From NCBI GenBank assembly GCA_009760855.2, contig WPIO01000066.1:1324501-1388500 (forward strand): a DNA stretch of 64,000 nucleotides, in the 5' to 3' direction. The notes beneath the pieces were generated by a model. The model ran no database searches. It was not told the origin of the DNA and was given only the letters and a program-made list of their open reading frames with translations. The position numbers were made by a program, and so were the translations under genes. Source of the stretch: Cristatella mucedo. Lineage: Eukaryota; Bryozoa; Phylactolaemata; Cristatellidae. Each line of letters opens with the position of its first letter. The stretch's first letter is position 1. Below, piece by piece: positions 46,708 to 58,389 of the stretch.

Positions 46708-47091
46708 ACAACTGTTATGCAAATAGCAAGACCTCCGATGTTACGACCTACATCACTAGCATTGGAGAAAAGATATTTGTTCATTGCAACGTATTTTGCT
46801 ATGTAAGCAACCCGGATTTTTCTGTTGGCTTCAAGTTGGTTGGAAGCAAGAACTCTGATCCGCTCATTGTAAGCTGCTCATCCGGAAAATTCAGTCGAGA
46901 TCTAAACTACCAGCTACCTGCCGCAGTGACCTCAAACTGTCAGACCACGAGAGGCAATTTTCCAAGCAGAAGCAACATTGTTGCATCATTCGGTTTTGAG
47001 AATGTTACGATTCGTCTGGAAGGGGACTACAAGTGCTATACACTGGCCTACGGGGAAAGGACAGATTATTCTTTTAGAATATTCGTGCAGA
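46708..47091 (+). CDS. Ig receptor gene, third V-like domain exon
   Basis: 384 bases, phase 1 to phase 1. Acceptor CTCGTTCTAG, donor A|GTAAGT. The 128-residue module reads YNCYANSKTSD, GEKIFVHCNVFCYV (B strand with Cys), FSVGFKLVGS (C strand without the usual Trp), PLIVSCSSGKF, TSNCQTT, FENVTIRLEGDYKCYTLAYG (E and F strands with Y-x-C) and SFRIFVQS. It has the canonical B- and F-strand cysteines plus an extra pair about 21 residues apart. Extracellular, with potential N-glycosylation at NVT. Confidence 0.87.
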
Positions 47092-47277
47092 GTAAGTTTA
47101 TTACGCTTAGTGAATATCGTTCACATTCAAAAAAACTTAGATGCAAGTTTTTTTCAGCAAGTGGTCGCACGTTTTCATTTGTGTGCACATTTAAAAAAAA
47201 CACTCACTGTAGACGCGATTTTCTAAGAATTTCAGCTACCTTTCACCGCAGTTTCTTAATAATCGCCTGCTCTTTAG

Positions 47278-47595
47278 GACCACCTAAACTCGCAATAAGT
47301 GGCAATGTGGCTGGAGATTTCGAAAACTCCCAACAATACCTCAATTTCACATGCTTGGCTACCGATGGAAGACCTCCAGCGAGGCTGATATGGCTTATAG
47401 ATGGAGATCGTACTTTTATGAACTCTTACCAACCGATGTCAGAATTTGACGATGCTTCGTCTTCTCGGAGTTCAGCAAGTACTATTTTAGTACCAAAAGA
47501 TCGCACGTTTGATGGCAAAAACCTAACTTGCAAGACAGACCAGAGTGGATTGCTACCAGTGGTTACCTCACAACCGGTAACAATTCGGGTATACT
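47278..47595 (+). CDS. Ig receptor gene, C2-like Ig domain exon
   Basis: 318 bases, phase 1 to phase 1. Acceptor CTGCTCTTTAG, donor T|GTGAGT. The 106-residue domain reads RPPKLAIS, QQYLNFTCLATDGRPPARLI, WLIDGDR, ASTILVPKDRTFDGKNLTCK and VTIRVYC. The Cys, the PP-x-x-x-x-W-x-x-D-G and the G-x-x-L-x-C match C2-type domains of nectin/CD80-like receptors. The intron before it is only 186 bases, the shortest in the gene. Confidence 0.9.
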
Positions 47596-47794
47596 GTGAG
47601 TCTATTTATTAGAAACACGTGTGCTTACATGTATAAACGTAACAAAAGGATTATCTCACTATTAGGAACTTCAAAACTGTTAAATAAAAATATTCCATGT
47701 GCGCACCTGGGAGTTGAAAAAAATCTTTTTAGTCTATCTGCCGGCGGTACTACAGATTAAGTACTTGCTATTTCAAGTGTATTTAATGTATTTT
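47596..47794. other. Intron start
   Basis: Begins with the donor GTGAGT at 47596. Nothing else seen. Confidence 0.6.
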
Positions 47795-48375
47795 ATTTCC
47801 GTCTGTAACTCCACAAAATCCAAATAGTATTTGGGTGTTCCGCAGGAGAGTTTCGTATAGCTCAATCACTGTATAGAGTACTCACAACCTAAGCGGCTTT
47901 TGGTACGCATTAGGTAGCCAACAGACTTTGTCTCAGAAAACAAAGAGAAAGTGGGAACCATAGCAGAGTTAAGATAGCAGTTGAGGTAGTGAGTTGCATA
48001 GAAGTAGCAGTTCAGGACCGCTGAAAAAGATGTGCCATAGTCGGCAGTTGGAGAATAGATGTCGTTGCGTAAGAACTGTGGAAGCGAGTTCCACAGTCTA
48101 GGACCTGCAGAGCTAAAGCTTCTGTCGCTAAAGATGGAATGGAACAGCTAATTTATTGTAATATTAATAATAACAATAATGCACTTGATAAAGTGCCCTC
48201 GGAGAGCTCAATCTATCTCTATGGGCTTTACATTTGCTGCAAAGAGAATTGTACACACAGGACCGGAGGGCACGAAGAGGCAGAAACTGGTGTAGCAGTT
48301 CAGCCTCGGTATGAAGGAGTCAAGCCGTGGCGGGCCTTGTGGGTCTTATGTGTCTGGTGCAGCGGAATGTAGTTT
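47795..48375 (-). mobile_element. LINE-B copy split by a LINE-A tail
   Basis: Minus-strand LINE-B 3' part: CATTA-poor end, TCCGTCTGTAACTCCAC, then the decoded YGTSFSAV region and the upstream RT codons near 48330. It is interrupted at 48163-48252 by a tail-only LINE-A insert. Confidence 0.9.
48163..48252 (-). mobile_element. Tail-only LINE-A insertion (nested)
   Basis: About 90 bases of AAT repeat, hairpin and GCAGCAAATG block. It is inserted into LINE-B so that the ATTGT at its left is repeated at its right. The uninterrupted LINE-B at 4738-5235 has a single ATTGT there, which supports a short target duplication. Confidence 0.82.
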
Positions 48376-48555
48376 GGATAGTGCTCAATAGTCAGGTAAA
48401 TGTTTCGCTTTCAGATATTAACAATCACGTGGTTCATCATCCGTGTTTCCATAGTTACAGAGCTATTAGGTCCACATTCAGTATTGTCTATTTATATTAA
48501 TCCAAAAAATCTAAGAATTCTCAATTGACCATGCAATGGGTTAGCATCTTTCCGA

Positions 48556-48645
48556 ATGCCTTATGCAGAACTCTCCTGCATACAGTCAATGCAGTCTTAG
48601 CGGCATCCTGAAGTTACGGACGGATGTAAATTACATTACATTGCA
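48556..48645 (+). mobile_element. LINE-B extreme 3' end
   Basis: Matches GCAGAACTCTCCTGCAT, CAGTCTTAG and the ending TACATTACATTGCA of LINE-B in the plus direction. Confidence 0.7.
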
Positions 48646-48679
48646 CATTCTTTTTAGAAAACATGGTATATTAATCATT

Positions 48680-50195
48680 GGTAGCAAACCAATGTCAGCA
48701 AGCGTTACATGGTTGGTAGTGCCAACGTGTGAAATGTTATCAGCGGTAACATATGCAGTGTTAGCACACATAATCACACAAATGAACAATTATCAGGATA
48801 AAAAAATGCTGTAATACATCGTTCCATTTCAACTTTTTCCAAAGTTCTGAAAAGTCCGGCTTTTTTAAATCCGCTTGAGTCAGTTTTAAGGTCTACGAAC
48901 CAGAAATTGAAATGCTATTCTAAGCGAAGGACGAAACATCGTAGTATGCATGCCGGTTAATTGAGAGCCAGCGCCAGTTTGGGAGAATGGAGTGATTTGA
49001 CACTGCCGGCATTAAGCAAGAGATGCCTTCCCGGAGAGATTTCCGCTAACTACAAGGGCCTGCCAGCACAAGCTGGTGGAGCAGCAAGCTCGGCAACGTA
49101 AGTCAGAAGGAGATGCAAAACATGTTTAGACTGGTTAGAAATTAGTATCCTGATCTGAATAAGTCTTAATTTAAGCAAGTTGATTCAGCTAAAATTAGGC
49201 CGACAAGACTCTGGCACTGTAGTAATCATTTAGTGTAAACTTACTTTTTTTTTTACAAACATCTAGATGTGGTGCAGTAGCAACAAGGCATCGTGCAGGC
49301 TGTGCCAAATTTGTGCATTATGTTATCCAATGGTTCAAAAGCTTGTTTTTTTTCTCATAACCAGTAAGATGTTTTTATCTTCATTCAATTTGAGAAGGTG
49401 AGCTGCTTTCCGTGGATACATCTCATAAGTACATATAGCAAGTTAGTAGAGACAGATTGACGTGTTGGTGGAAAAGGAAAGAACCGTTTAATAGTGCAAC
49501 ATAGAGAGCCGTCAGAGATAAAGGTATAGCTGAGACTGTGCTACCGATCACATCAGCAAGAGGGCAAATATAAACCGTAAAAACATACTGAACAAGCATA
49601 AAAACCCGAAATGAAATAGTTCATCCTATTACTTTTGTGTATTCCTATCGATAGTCTGTAGTGTCACACTAAGATAGGATGTGAACCATTGCAGTGCAAT
49701 GGCATTGATGCCCGGGCAATTTGAGTCGCCTCAACAAGAATTAGGTCATACTTAGCATCAACCGCTGACAACAGATTGAGTAAAACAAGCAGAGAAATTT
49801 TACCGTTCTGTAATCTCGATAATTCCGCTATTCACCTGAAGAAACGCTGAGCCTGTAGAGTGAGTACCTATTACACTATCGTGGAACTTATTCCATAGGA
49901 TTACATTTTTAGTACTGTAATTCAGCTAATTTATCACAATATGTTTCAGCGTTCCTGGTAGGAATTCTAGAAGAGAGACTGCACGGAAGCTTTTAAATTT
50001 ATCTTGGCCTAGTGTCGATTTCTCTATTAGAACCTTAAGTGCTGCCTTTTTAAAGGGCATACAGACTCGATGAGAAGCTCAAGAAATAATTATTGCATCA
50101 GTTATTCTTGGCTTTAGCTGTTCCATTTCTCATGGAATTTATACGGCGGGATTAGTCTAAATGATTAATAGTCTTCTTTGATTGGGAGAAAAAAT
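48680..50195 (-). mobile_element. LINE-A long diverged copy
   Basis: Old minus-strand copy from the 3' UTR (48680-48800) through RT C-terminus, catalytic region (near 49540: AAGGTATAGCTGAGACTGTG), motif A (near 49770) and early RT motifs (to about 50195, TGATTGGGAGAAAAA). Heavily mutated. Lies in the intron before the cysteine-rich exon. Confidence 0.82.
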
Positions 50196-50221
50196 ACCAG
50201 AATGAGTTCGCTCACATATTT

Positions 50222-50238
50222 CTCACTCTCTCTCTCTT

Positions 50239-50288
<50 letters not shown>

Positions 50289-50290
50289 AA
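50222..50290. repeat. (CT)n and (TA)n microsatellites
   Basis: CT run to about 50269, followed by TA run. Confidence 0.93.
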
Positions 50291-50625
50291 CTGACGGTAA
50301 AATGTAGGCGCAAATATATGTAAACGTATATATAATATATATATGTATATATATATGTGATTAGTCGTAAAATAATTTGAAGATTATGCATATTTTCGAA
50401 ACCCCGATGATGTAGCCCAATTTAAAAAAGATTAAACTGACGTTTTTAAGGACACATGAGAAGTGCCTAATAAAATAATTAATACCAAAATATTGGCAGA
50501 ATTACAATTTTAAAATAAATTAAGTAAAATGCGAGATTTACCTTTATTTCATAAAGTTAAAATGTTGTTTATCTGTTATTAAATGCATACCGACTAATAT
50601 TTAAATTTACTACTTTTTTGAACAG

Positions 50626-50895
50626 TCGTTCCGTCTGATGTCAACGACTTATTCATGTCATCGACTCAGCCTCTTAAAGTTAGTTGCAATATGTTCAGAA
50701 GTAATCCTCCAATTCATGCGGATGAATGTGAATTCTTAGTTTTTGACCTGAAGGACAAAACTGTCTACAGGACTTCACAAGAGAAAGAATATATTGTCAA
50801 GGGTTCTGCAAGCATGAAATTCCGCTGCCGCTGTATCTATCGGCACATGGATATCAAGAAAGAGGTGACTGCGTTTGTATACGTAAACTGGAAAG
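50626..50895 (+). CDS. Ig receptor gene, membrane-proximal Cys-rich exon
   Basis: 270 bases, phase 1 to phase 1. Acceptor TTTTTTGAACAG, donor G|GTTGGT (weaker). The 90-residue module reads VPSDVNDLFMSST, PLKVSCNMFRSN, ADECEFLVFDLKD, KGSASMKFRCRCIYRH and VTAFVYVNWKG. Two outer cysteines could form an Ig-type disulfide (VSC and FRC), and there are two further cysteines. Likely a short Ig-like or spacer domain next to the membrane. Confidence 0.8.
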
Positions 50896-52159
50896 GTTGG
50901 TTAATTAACTGAATAAAAATTTTCTCTTCTAAGGAGAAATTTGTCCGCGATTTAACTGATCGAATTTGTTGTGAAACATTGCAAAATTTCCCTAATATGC
51001 AGGCAACAAAAGGCCGCTAAACGGCTACTCAATTTCAATGAAAAAATATAGTTTATAATTCAAAATATATACAATTAAGCTGTAAGCTTTAGATAATTGT
51101 TACTTAAAATTAGGAGACTCGCTAGTTTTGAAAGTACTAGCTAACATACGACGGTCTTTATCCCAACTAATACAAAATGCTGTTACAATTTTACCCATAC
51201 GATTTCATGCGATTGGGTTTGTGAGTTTTCGTGATATTGCCTCATCTGGCAAGGTCAGCGTTCCTATTCACAGAATTTCACTTATGGATTCACAGTCAAA
51301 ATGTCGTGCAATTAAGCATCCCTTTTCAAATGCATTTAATTTCCCTGCGACATTATCTCCAACGGACTGGACCATGCAGCCTCAATAGGTTAAACAAGTG
51401 GGTTAGAGCTGTTTTTTCAAAATATGCGTTAGACAACCGAGGTGTAATTTATTGTCATAGAAAACCGTGTTTCGAATTTACCAATCGAATTTCACGATAT
51501 ATCCCGTGACATTTATCATGCAATTGCTGTGTTACTATATTTCGTAATGTCACTACAGCGACAATTCTAGTAATAGGCTCTGTCAACCTGCAGTTTTGAT
51601 AGTTCAGCGTGTAAAACGGCATCATGAATTTACCCATCAAATTTTATATGGTTGAGCAAATGCCTTATATTGATATGACCTCTGATAGCTCATGCAAATA
51701 GAGGCCGTAGATTTAGAAAACGCCTGTGTATAGTAATGCAATTTAGTGGTTAAACGGACAAACCTTTCTTTGTTGTGTAGCATCAAAACAGCAGCTTTGA
51801 AATCTTAGTATAAAACCTTGTGCAACCCGATGCGGATACTGTGATTGAGTATTGCCGCGTACCACCCTTGTATTGGTCACTCCAGCCATTTGCGATAGCC
51901 ATGCAGTCTCTTTGACCTAAATATGAATGATGCTTTTAATAAGATTTGTTCATAATTGGTCTTCTCATTTTGTCATCAATCCAAAATCTATGGAACTAAT
52001 AAGTAGTAGACCAATCACATTGTAAGAATAAAACCAGCTCACCCTGCCATTGGGCTGTGTCATTAAAAGATGGAGCAAATATGCAAAAAGTTTATTTTAT
52101 TTAAAAGGGGAAGCTTCACTTTCATTTTAAGAGCATAACATGAATCGTTGCAATAACAC
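50896..52159. other. Intron sequence with degenerate repeats
   Basis: The motif AATTTACCCATCRAATTT-like recurs in varied form near 51187, 51476 and 51627. It may be a decayed tandem repeat. Overlapping open frames 51128-51509 carry no domain. Confidence 0.35.
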
Positions 52160-52345
52160 GTCTGTATAGCAACCTCTGAGAGAGTAATCTCTTTATTCAT
52201 AATCACAGGAAAGACAAATTAAAAAGGGCAACTAGATGCTGCAATGCAAAGGTGCGCATAAAGTTCTCTTTTAAATGTCGTAATGTTAGGAGGCGTTGTG
52301 CAAATGGTTGGTAGTGAGTTCCGAGCTTTGGGATCATACAGTGGT
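52160..52345 (-). mobile_element. LINE-A 3' remnant, old
   Basis: Recognisable by CTAGATGCTGCAATGC, TTTTAAATGTCGTAATG and GTAGTGAGTTCCGAGCTTTG, the reverse of the family's C-terminal codons and 3' UTR. Confidence 0.7.
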
Positions 52346-52919
52346 ACTCATTCAGGGCTTTGTCTCGACCAATTAGCTGCCTTCTTAGGCACGCTCTCCT
52401 ACAGTTACCCTAGATCCAGATCAAACTGGTTGCCAACTTCAAGCTACCGTAAATCAATTTCAGATTTCCTCACTTTGGCATACAAATGCAATATACCTCA
52501 AAATCAGAGTTGAAATCGTTCTACCGGCTTATTAGAAGCGAGTGCTTTTTTTTAGCTTGGATTATGTTCACGACCCCAAAGACCTGACTGACGGCAATTC
52601 CAACTGGCATGTCTATTGATGTGATTGGATGTTCACGAGATTTTTAACGAATCTGAAAACCACCGCTTTCTAACTGATAGACGTAACGCGCGAAATGCCC
52701 TTTGCTTGCTTAACAAGTTTATTGTCACTAACGCGTGCATACTGTGTAATAATCACTAAAAGAGGTAAAAATACGTACGATTAGCTTAATAGGGTGTACA
52801 TTATTATAATCCCGGTTCCGTAAAATACAAGTGCGAATATCTCAGCAACAACTTTACATTGAATCAAAATTCCGATTTATTTCACAGTAACGAATTCGAG
52901 CCTTTTCTTTTCGTTGCAG
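52346..52919. other. Intron sequence to the last acceptor
   Basis: Ends with a strong pyrimidine tract and TTGCAG before the transmembrane exon. Nothing else supported. Confidence 0.45.
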
Positions 52920-53227
52920 ATCAGGCAGAAGGTTTCTTTGATGAACCTGTCGCCTTCGTGACAACATCTTTGTGCGCCGTTTTTATTCTAGTTATTACCG
53001 TAATCTGTGTGCTGCGGGTAATTAGAAGACGAAAAAATGGTGGATTTGTGCTGGCTTCAACTATTTCGACAAACATATCAACTACGGCGAGTAACGTCAC
53101 TTCAGCTGCATCCGAGAGTTTAGCACCGCCTCAACCACCTCAACCTCCGCCTCAGCTCAAATCAACCTCACCTCAACCACCTCAACCCGCAAAACAGACT
53201 GGAAAAAAGCTAAAAAGGCTGATTTGA
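52920..53227 (+). CDS. Ig receptor gene, transmembrane and tail exon
   Basis: Acceptor TTCTTTTCGTTGCAG, phase 1, TGA at 53225-53227. It decodes a short stalk (DQAEGFFDEP), a transmembrane helix of about 22 residues (roughly residues 12-33: FVTTSLCAVFILVITVICVL) and a stop-transfer RVIRRRK. A Ser/Thr-rich stretch follows, then a proline-rich tail with PPQPPQPPPQ and PQPPQPAK, possible SH3 ligands, ending GKKLKRLI. A slippery heptamer lies 16 bases before the stop codon. An AATAAA at 54036-54041 is a possible polyadenylation signal. Confidence 0.85.
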
Positions 53228-53415
53228 TGGATAAGGACGCCAAAGCAGCCCCAGTCAGGGATTTGTCAGCAAACGCTTCAAAGGTGGATTTCACAAATCC
53301 GAGCACTTCATCGGCCATTCAGGAGAGCTCGGATACGAAGCGGCGTAGACCTTCCACAAAGAGCACTAAAGACAAAGGAATCAAACCCGGAAAAGAAAAG
53401 ACGGAATTGGATTAA
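53203..53415 (+). other. Possible -1 frameshift site and tail extension
   Basis: The heptamer A AAA AAG (53203-53209) is in the 0 frame of the transmembrane exon. Slipping by -1 reads on through 68 codons (AKKADLMDKDAKAAPVRDLS, later TKRRRPSTKSTKDKG) to TAA at 53413-53415. The added peptide is Lys/Asp/Ser/Thr-rich and hydrophilic, as a cytoplasmic tail would be. Seven bases after the heptamer, GGCTG (53217-53221) could pair with CAGCC (53246-53250), a weak stem at the usual distance. An A-run length error or allele would look identical. Confidence 0.45.
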
Positions 53416-54861
53416 AAAGAAGTTGCAATTGAAAAAAAGACGATGTAAAAGATAAAATGTGCGACGCCGCTAGTGCTAATACTATTCGTCGTGCTTCGAT
53501 TAAAGGCAAATGAGTGTTTATAATACCAGTTTTGGGCACGTACTTACGATGTTGAGAATCTAAAAATGCTTCACTTATTTGACAGTGGAACACTGTTTTA
53601 ATTTGTAAATCCCAGTTGGTCTTAAACAGATTCTGGAAAAAATAATTCTGAAATAGTTTATATCGGCAGAGGTGTACTACGAATGACATTCTGAAATAGT
53701 ATAGAAAACCCAACAGACTATAACTCCTCGACATAAGCCCTGAATTGCCTATTTTAGCACCTTGCTTACAAGTGTCAGATAACTAGGTGTGCAGAAGCTG
53801 GTTCAAGCATATAAAAAAAAGCCTCGGTGTACGAGAACCTGCCTGACACTGAGTAATTATTACGTCAGCGAGGATGGTATTTTACCACCGCTATCAACCG
53901 TTGGTAGTTGTTGTAGTGAACTTTCAGTTTTACATCCACTGGTCAAGATTAACTTAATTTAAGAAGCTACCTCATTCTTATCGTATGCGTGAAGTTTACT
54001 TTAGATTGAAATCGCAACTGGCAAATGAGTTGAGAAATAAACAAGCATGGAGTTATGTAATTCACGTCCGGCTAAAATATTGTTTATTAAATATTCTAAG
54101 CAGTTGAGTATCATATAAAAAGATTCACCTCCTGAAGTTTATCAACTGCAAGCTTTAACGCAGCTAATAGAAGTCCGGGTCTCATGGTTATCTATCCAAT
54201 TACAAGGATAATCCACGTATTGCAGCTGAGAAACCATGAGAACTTTTTTCACCAGAAATGCTTACATTTTACCAAAGTGACTGTACGCGTAATTATGAGA
54301 TAGTGAGCGGTTTGCTCATCCTGTTAGAAACTATCTCTTGCATCATAATGTACCGGCTTGGTGGTCCAGTTTTTAACCGTATTTAATTGAATAAATTCCA
54401 CTTCTATGGCCTCCGTAAAGCCTCCTGCGACTAAGAGGAATAGAAGAAAAATTATCAAAATTTGAAAGTTTTTGAAAAATTTATTTTTTGAGAGGCGATG
54501 TAATAGCAAATTCAAAACCAGGACTCCATGGTTGAGTGATGACAGATAAGGGTCAACAAAGTTATTTTTCTACAAACTATTTTTACGGGAAGAATCATAA
54601 AATATCCATTGTATCATTATCTCGAGCCACATTCTAGGTTTTAGTATGCATGTTGTGGCAAACTTTTTTAAGAAAAAGCTGCTAAGCCCTAAATGAACGC
54701 GGAGACCATGGCTTGAAATTCTTGAGAAAACTTAGAATCACCAGTTAAAATTCCTAAGATAACGCTAAATTAAAAAATAATGACACACAATCGTGGTTAA
54801 TCGTCCGATCAATAACGTTAAAAATCACGCATTTGTTATTGCAACCTCAGATTATTCGATC
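53416..54861. other. 3' flank of the Ig gene
   Basis: Contains a possible polyadenylation signal (54036-54041). A minus-strand hydrophobic frame (54324-54515) is judged unsupported. No repeats recognised. Confidence 0.4.
54036..54041 (+). terminator. Candidate polyadenylation signal
   Basis: First AATAAA found downstream of the Ig gene tail, 809 bases after the 0-frame stop. Assignment is by position only. Confidence 0.3.
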
Positions 54862-55222
54862 ACTTTCTCAGCACTTTGCATTTGCTTTAGTGCTTAAGAG
54901 ATCTAATAATTAGCCTAAGCATACTCGATCGCAAAAAACGTTACATATTTTTAGGTGAGGTGCACATGGTCAGGTTGTGATTGAGGTTAGTAGCAGATGG
55001 CACAGTGTAAGCACATGTTAGCATACAAACATGAAATCGTAAATGAACAACTAAATGCTGCAATATATATTTGCGTTTCTAATTTATTTTTAAACAGATA
55101 ATAATCATTTTTCTTCATGTTAATTTTTTTTCCTAATTATTTATTATATATTTAAAATTCAATCATGTCAGGGGAAATCGTGACGACAGTACAAAGTTAG
55201 TTCCCGGCATTTTGAGCAAGCA
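54862..55222 (-). mobile_element. LINE-A 3' remnant, old
   Basis: Reverse 3' UTR blocks (TGAGGTGCACATGGTCAGG, then GGTTAGTAGCAGATGGCACA) and RT-end codons near 55165-55220. No intact hairpin. Confidence 0.7.
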
Positions 55223-55533
55223 AACCAAAGCCCGGCGTTCAAGAATAATTACATTTGTGTGTGAAGTATATTGCAACTCATTGTCAATATTAAGATGTAA
55301 CTGTTCTATGAAACACTTTCTCACATATTTACATCTCACAAATGCGATGCGTAGAGAGCGGTGCAACCAGTGTAAAAGCAAAAATAGTTAACATATTTTG
55401 TAGCATGCAAGTGAATAACTTTCATCATCTCGCTGGGCACTTTCCCATCCATTCAACTCAATGTTCATTCAACACAACTTCAGGCACCCGTCTAGACCCA
55501 TTACATTAGCGGCTGTGGCTGCAGCTATAGTTA

Positions 55534-56190
55534 TGTAATGTATCTCCGTCTGTAACTCCACAAAGTCATAAAGACCATGTGGGTGTTACGCAGGAGAGTT
55601 TGGTATAGCACACTCACAGCCTAAGCGGCTTTCGGTAGGCATTCGGTAGCCAACAGACTTCGTCTCACACAACAAAGAGAAAGTGGGAAGCATAGCAGAG
55701 CCAGGAGAGCAGTTGAGGTAGTAAGTAGCATAGAAGTAGCAGTTCAGGACCGCTGAAAAAGATGTGCCATAGTCGGCAGTAGGAGAGTTGATGTCGTTGC
55801 GTAAGAATTGTGGAAGCGAGTTCCAGAGTCTAGAACCTGCAGAGCTAAAGGTTGCATCGCCAACTGTCTTTAAGCGGATGAATGGGACAGCTATTTTAAT
55901 GTCCTCACAGGACCTGAGGGCGCGAACAGGCTGAAGCTGATGCAGCAGTTCAGCTCGGTACGAAGGAGCCAAGCCGTGGCGGGCCTTGTGGGTCAGCGTA
56001 AGAACTTTGCTCTGTATCCTTTGCTCAACCGGAAACCATCCTAGCTCTTTCAGCAGAGGTGACACGTGCTCAAACCGCTGTGACTTGAAGACCAGCCTTG
56101 CAGCCATATTCATAGTCCGCTTTAGTGGCATAATAGCTTTCTTTGGTACCAGCCAAAAGAGAATTACAATAATCAAGCCGAGACAGAACT
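55534..56190 (-). mobile_element. LINE-B longest 3' copy
   Basis: An uninterrupted minus-strand frame (55586-56176, about 196 codons) covers the LINE-B RT C-terminus: RTMNMAARLVFKSQRFEHV, LLKELGWFPVEQRIQSKVLT, LWNSLPQFLRND and YGTSFSAVLNCYFYA. The 3' end at the left reads TGTAATGTATCTCCGTC on the plus strand. It is the best-preserved LINE-B in the window and may be relatively young. Confidence 0.92.
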
Positions 56191-58389
56191 AAAGATTAAT
56201 CTAGATCCCACCTGACATTGAGTTACCAAGAATCCACCCAAGTTAAAAGAACGTATAGATACGTAGCGTATTTGGCGCTGGCATACTTGAGTTTTCATGT
56301 ACACGTTCAGTTATTTGAACTAATCAGTACTGTAAGAAACCAACTATTTGCACCTTCATCCTTGTATTGCCAAATAATTATAACAAGTTGTGTCCATAAT
56401 ACCGCACAAACGAAGATAAAGAGTTTTAATTTTTTTTAGATTCGAAATATATGGCTAAAAGATTCTGGTGCTCAAAATATTGAACTTCTTTTATTATTTA
56501 TAATAGTTTCGTTAGTAGCCCATTCTCCATACGTGTCAAAATTAAAATCTCATATAAATGGCCGACTAATTACAAAATTGCCTATATTTGTCTTAAATAT
56601 TAGTAAAGGCACAGAAAGAAAGTCATTATACATATTTCTGTTATATACGCAACAATCTGCCGTTAAGCTCATGACGGTACGGCTTCATGATTCCTTTCTT
56701 AATATTTCTTACCACTTCTAATGCAGGCAGTATGGGTGATCTCTTTGATTCAAACGACCTCCATTTTACTAGCTGAAGGTAAACCTATTAAAGCTTACTT
56801 GCAGCAACGCTTAGCCAGACTAAGATATTAACTTTGACAGGTTCAATCTATCAGTAATATACTTTGACTGGTTCAACCTACGAGCAATATTTGGCAGTCA
56901 TAATTTTTTTATCCTAACTTTATGATTGAGAACGACGATCGGTCCGAAGCACAAGTAACTTACTGCCGGTATTTCAACAGTACTTTTAACTGCAAAATTA
57001 GAGCAATATTTTACTTAAATAGGGACCTATAATACGCTACCAATAGGAATAACCGAGGTGAATGCAATTAGTGTAAATGACAGTTTGGGCAGAGACTGAC
57101 GAGGTGAATTAAACAAACCCATTTTGCTGCATTTTATTAGACGTTGAGATCCTTATGGCGTGTTCCTATTGTTTAGAGATGCTGTTAATGATGTACCTGA
57201 TAAATCCCTTTGTTTAGATTTCAAATGCTGATACATCTGTCGCTAGGAAACTGTTGGCAGAGGTGCACCTCCGCCCGTCTCTTAGCCGAGCAGATGCGAG
57301 TTAGTAGAAATGCAGCATTAAAAATATAGACGCACTGCTCACCCAGAATATAAAATGGTGGCTGGTGCCTATACTTTACTCACATATTTCTCCTTGAGAA
57401 GAAAAAAACTGCCAAGCGTCATCAGCCTGGAGGGCTGTCAATGAAGTAGAATGGAAGTAGCGGCACATTATGGAAACAACAAAGATGCCTCACTTAGCAG
57501 CAAGAGAAAGAATGTCGCAGCCTAGGGCGTATGACTTGTATTTCACCGCCTACGACCTGCAAAGCAAGTCTTCGTTTCAAGTAGTAAAGTAAGAAATGCA
57601 ATTGCAAATTAGTTACTTATATATGCGATTAAGATACAAAAGTCTGTAACTAATAGTGCGGTTCAACTAGCCCTATCACTAGTAATAGGGATCAATTTGT
57701 ATAACTCCACGGATAACCTTAATAAGTTTCAGGCAATTTTTACATCTGTTTTAAAGGAAGTATAGACGTAAGGTCTGTGGTCATGTCCACAGTTTCGAAA
57801 TGCATGAGGTGGATAGAAATTTAATTTAGTTTCGAAATGCATAATTTAGCTAGGTTAGAGGTAACATGCAAAATATCAGCAGAATTTTCTTTTTACAAGG
57901 ACCTAAAAATGCCATCGATAACCGGCGCATTGTCAAATAATTTCTTACAGTAATTTCCAAATACGACACTATTCTAGTTTACAGTGCACATATAATGCCA
58001 TCTCCAAAATGTTATTACGATATTCCACTCCTCCAGTTCCAGAAGTAATATCTGGGCATTTTAAGCTGAGGTATGTCTTTATATTGCATGCTAAAATTCT
58101 CTAAAGTGGATATTCCAAATTTACTGTGCGAGATTGAAATGACCGGTTTTCAAATGTTAACGTTGGGAAGTAAATAAGTGCAAATTTCAATCTAAAGATT
58201 ATAGGCAATCAGTAAATACCAAGTATCCTTATATATATTTGTACTGGCATGACTCAAATGATATCAAGATAAGCATTGGTAAGATTAAAAAGCCTCGACT
58301 AAAATCAGTCTGGTCAATTGAAAGGTAAAGCATGCGTTATATGCTAATTAAATGGCGATTTAAATTTAGTTCTGGTTTAAAAACTTGTT
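56191..58389. other. Unassigned sequence with a small tandem repeat
   Basis: A frame at 56533-56724 (INGRLITKLPIFVLNIS, then LMTVRLHDSFLNISYHF) has alternating hydrophobic residues like beta strands but no splice sites that I can support. Otherwise nothing recognised. Confidence 0.35.
56831..56890. repeat. 30-bp tandem duplication
   Basis: ACTTTGACAGGTTCAATCTA plus ten bases is repeated immediately with five changes (56831-56860 and 56861-56890). Confidence 0.9.

Noticed and set aside
54324-54515. Minus-strand hydrophobic segment like a signal peptide (FQILIIFLLFLLVAGGF)
   Set aside because: There is no in-frame ATG and no suitable donor in phase 1. T-rich DNA readily gives such peptides.
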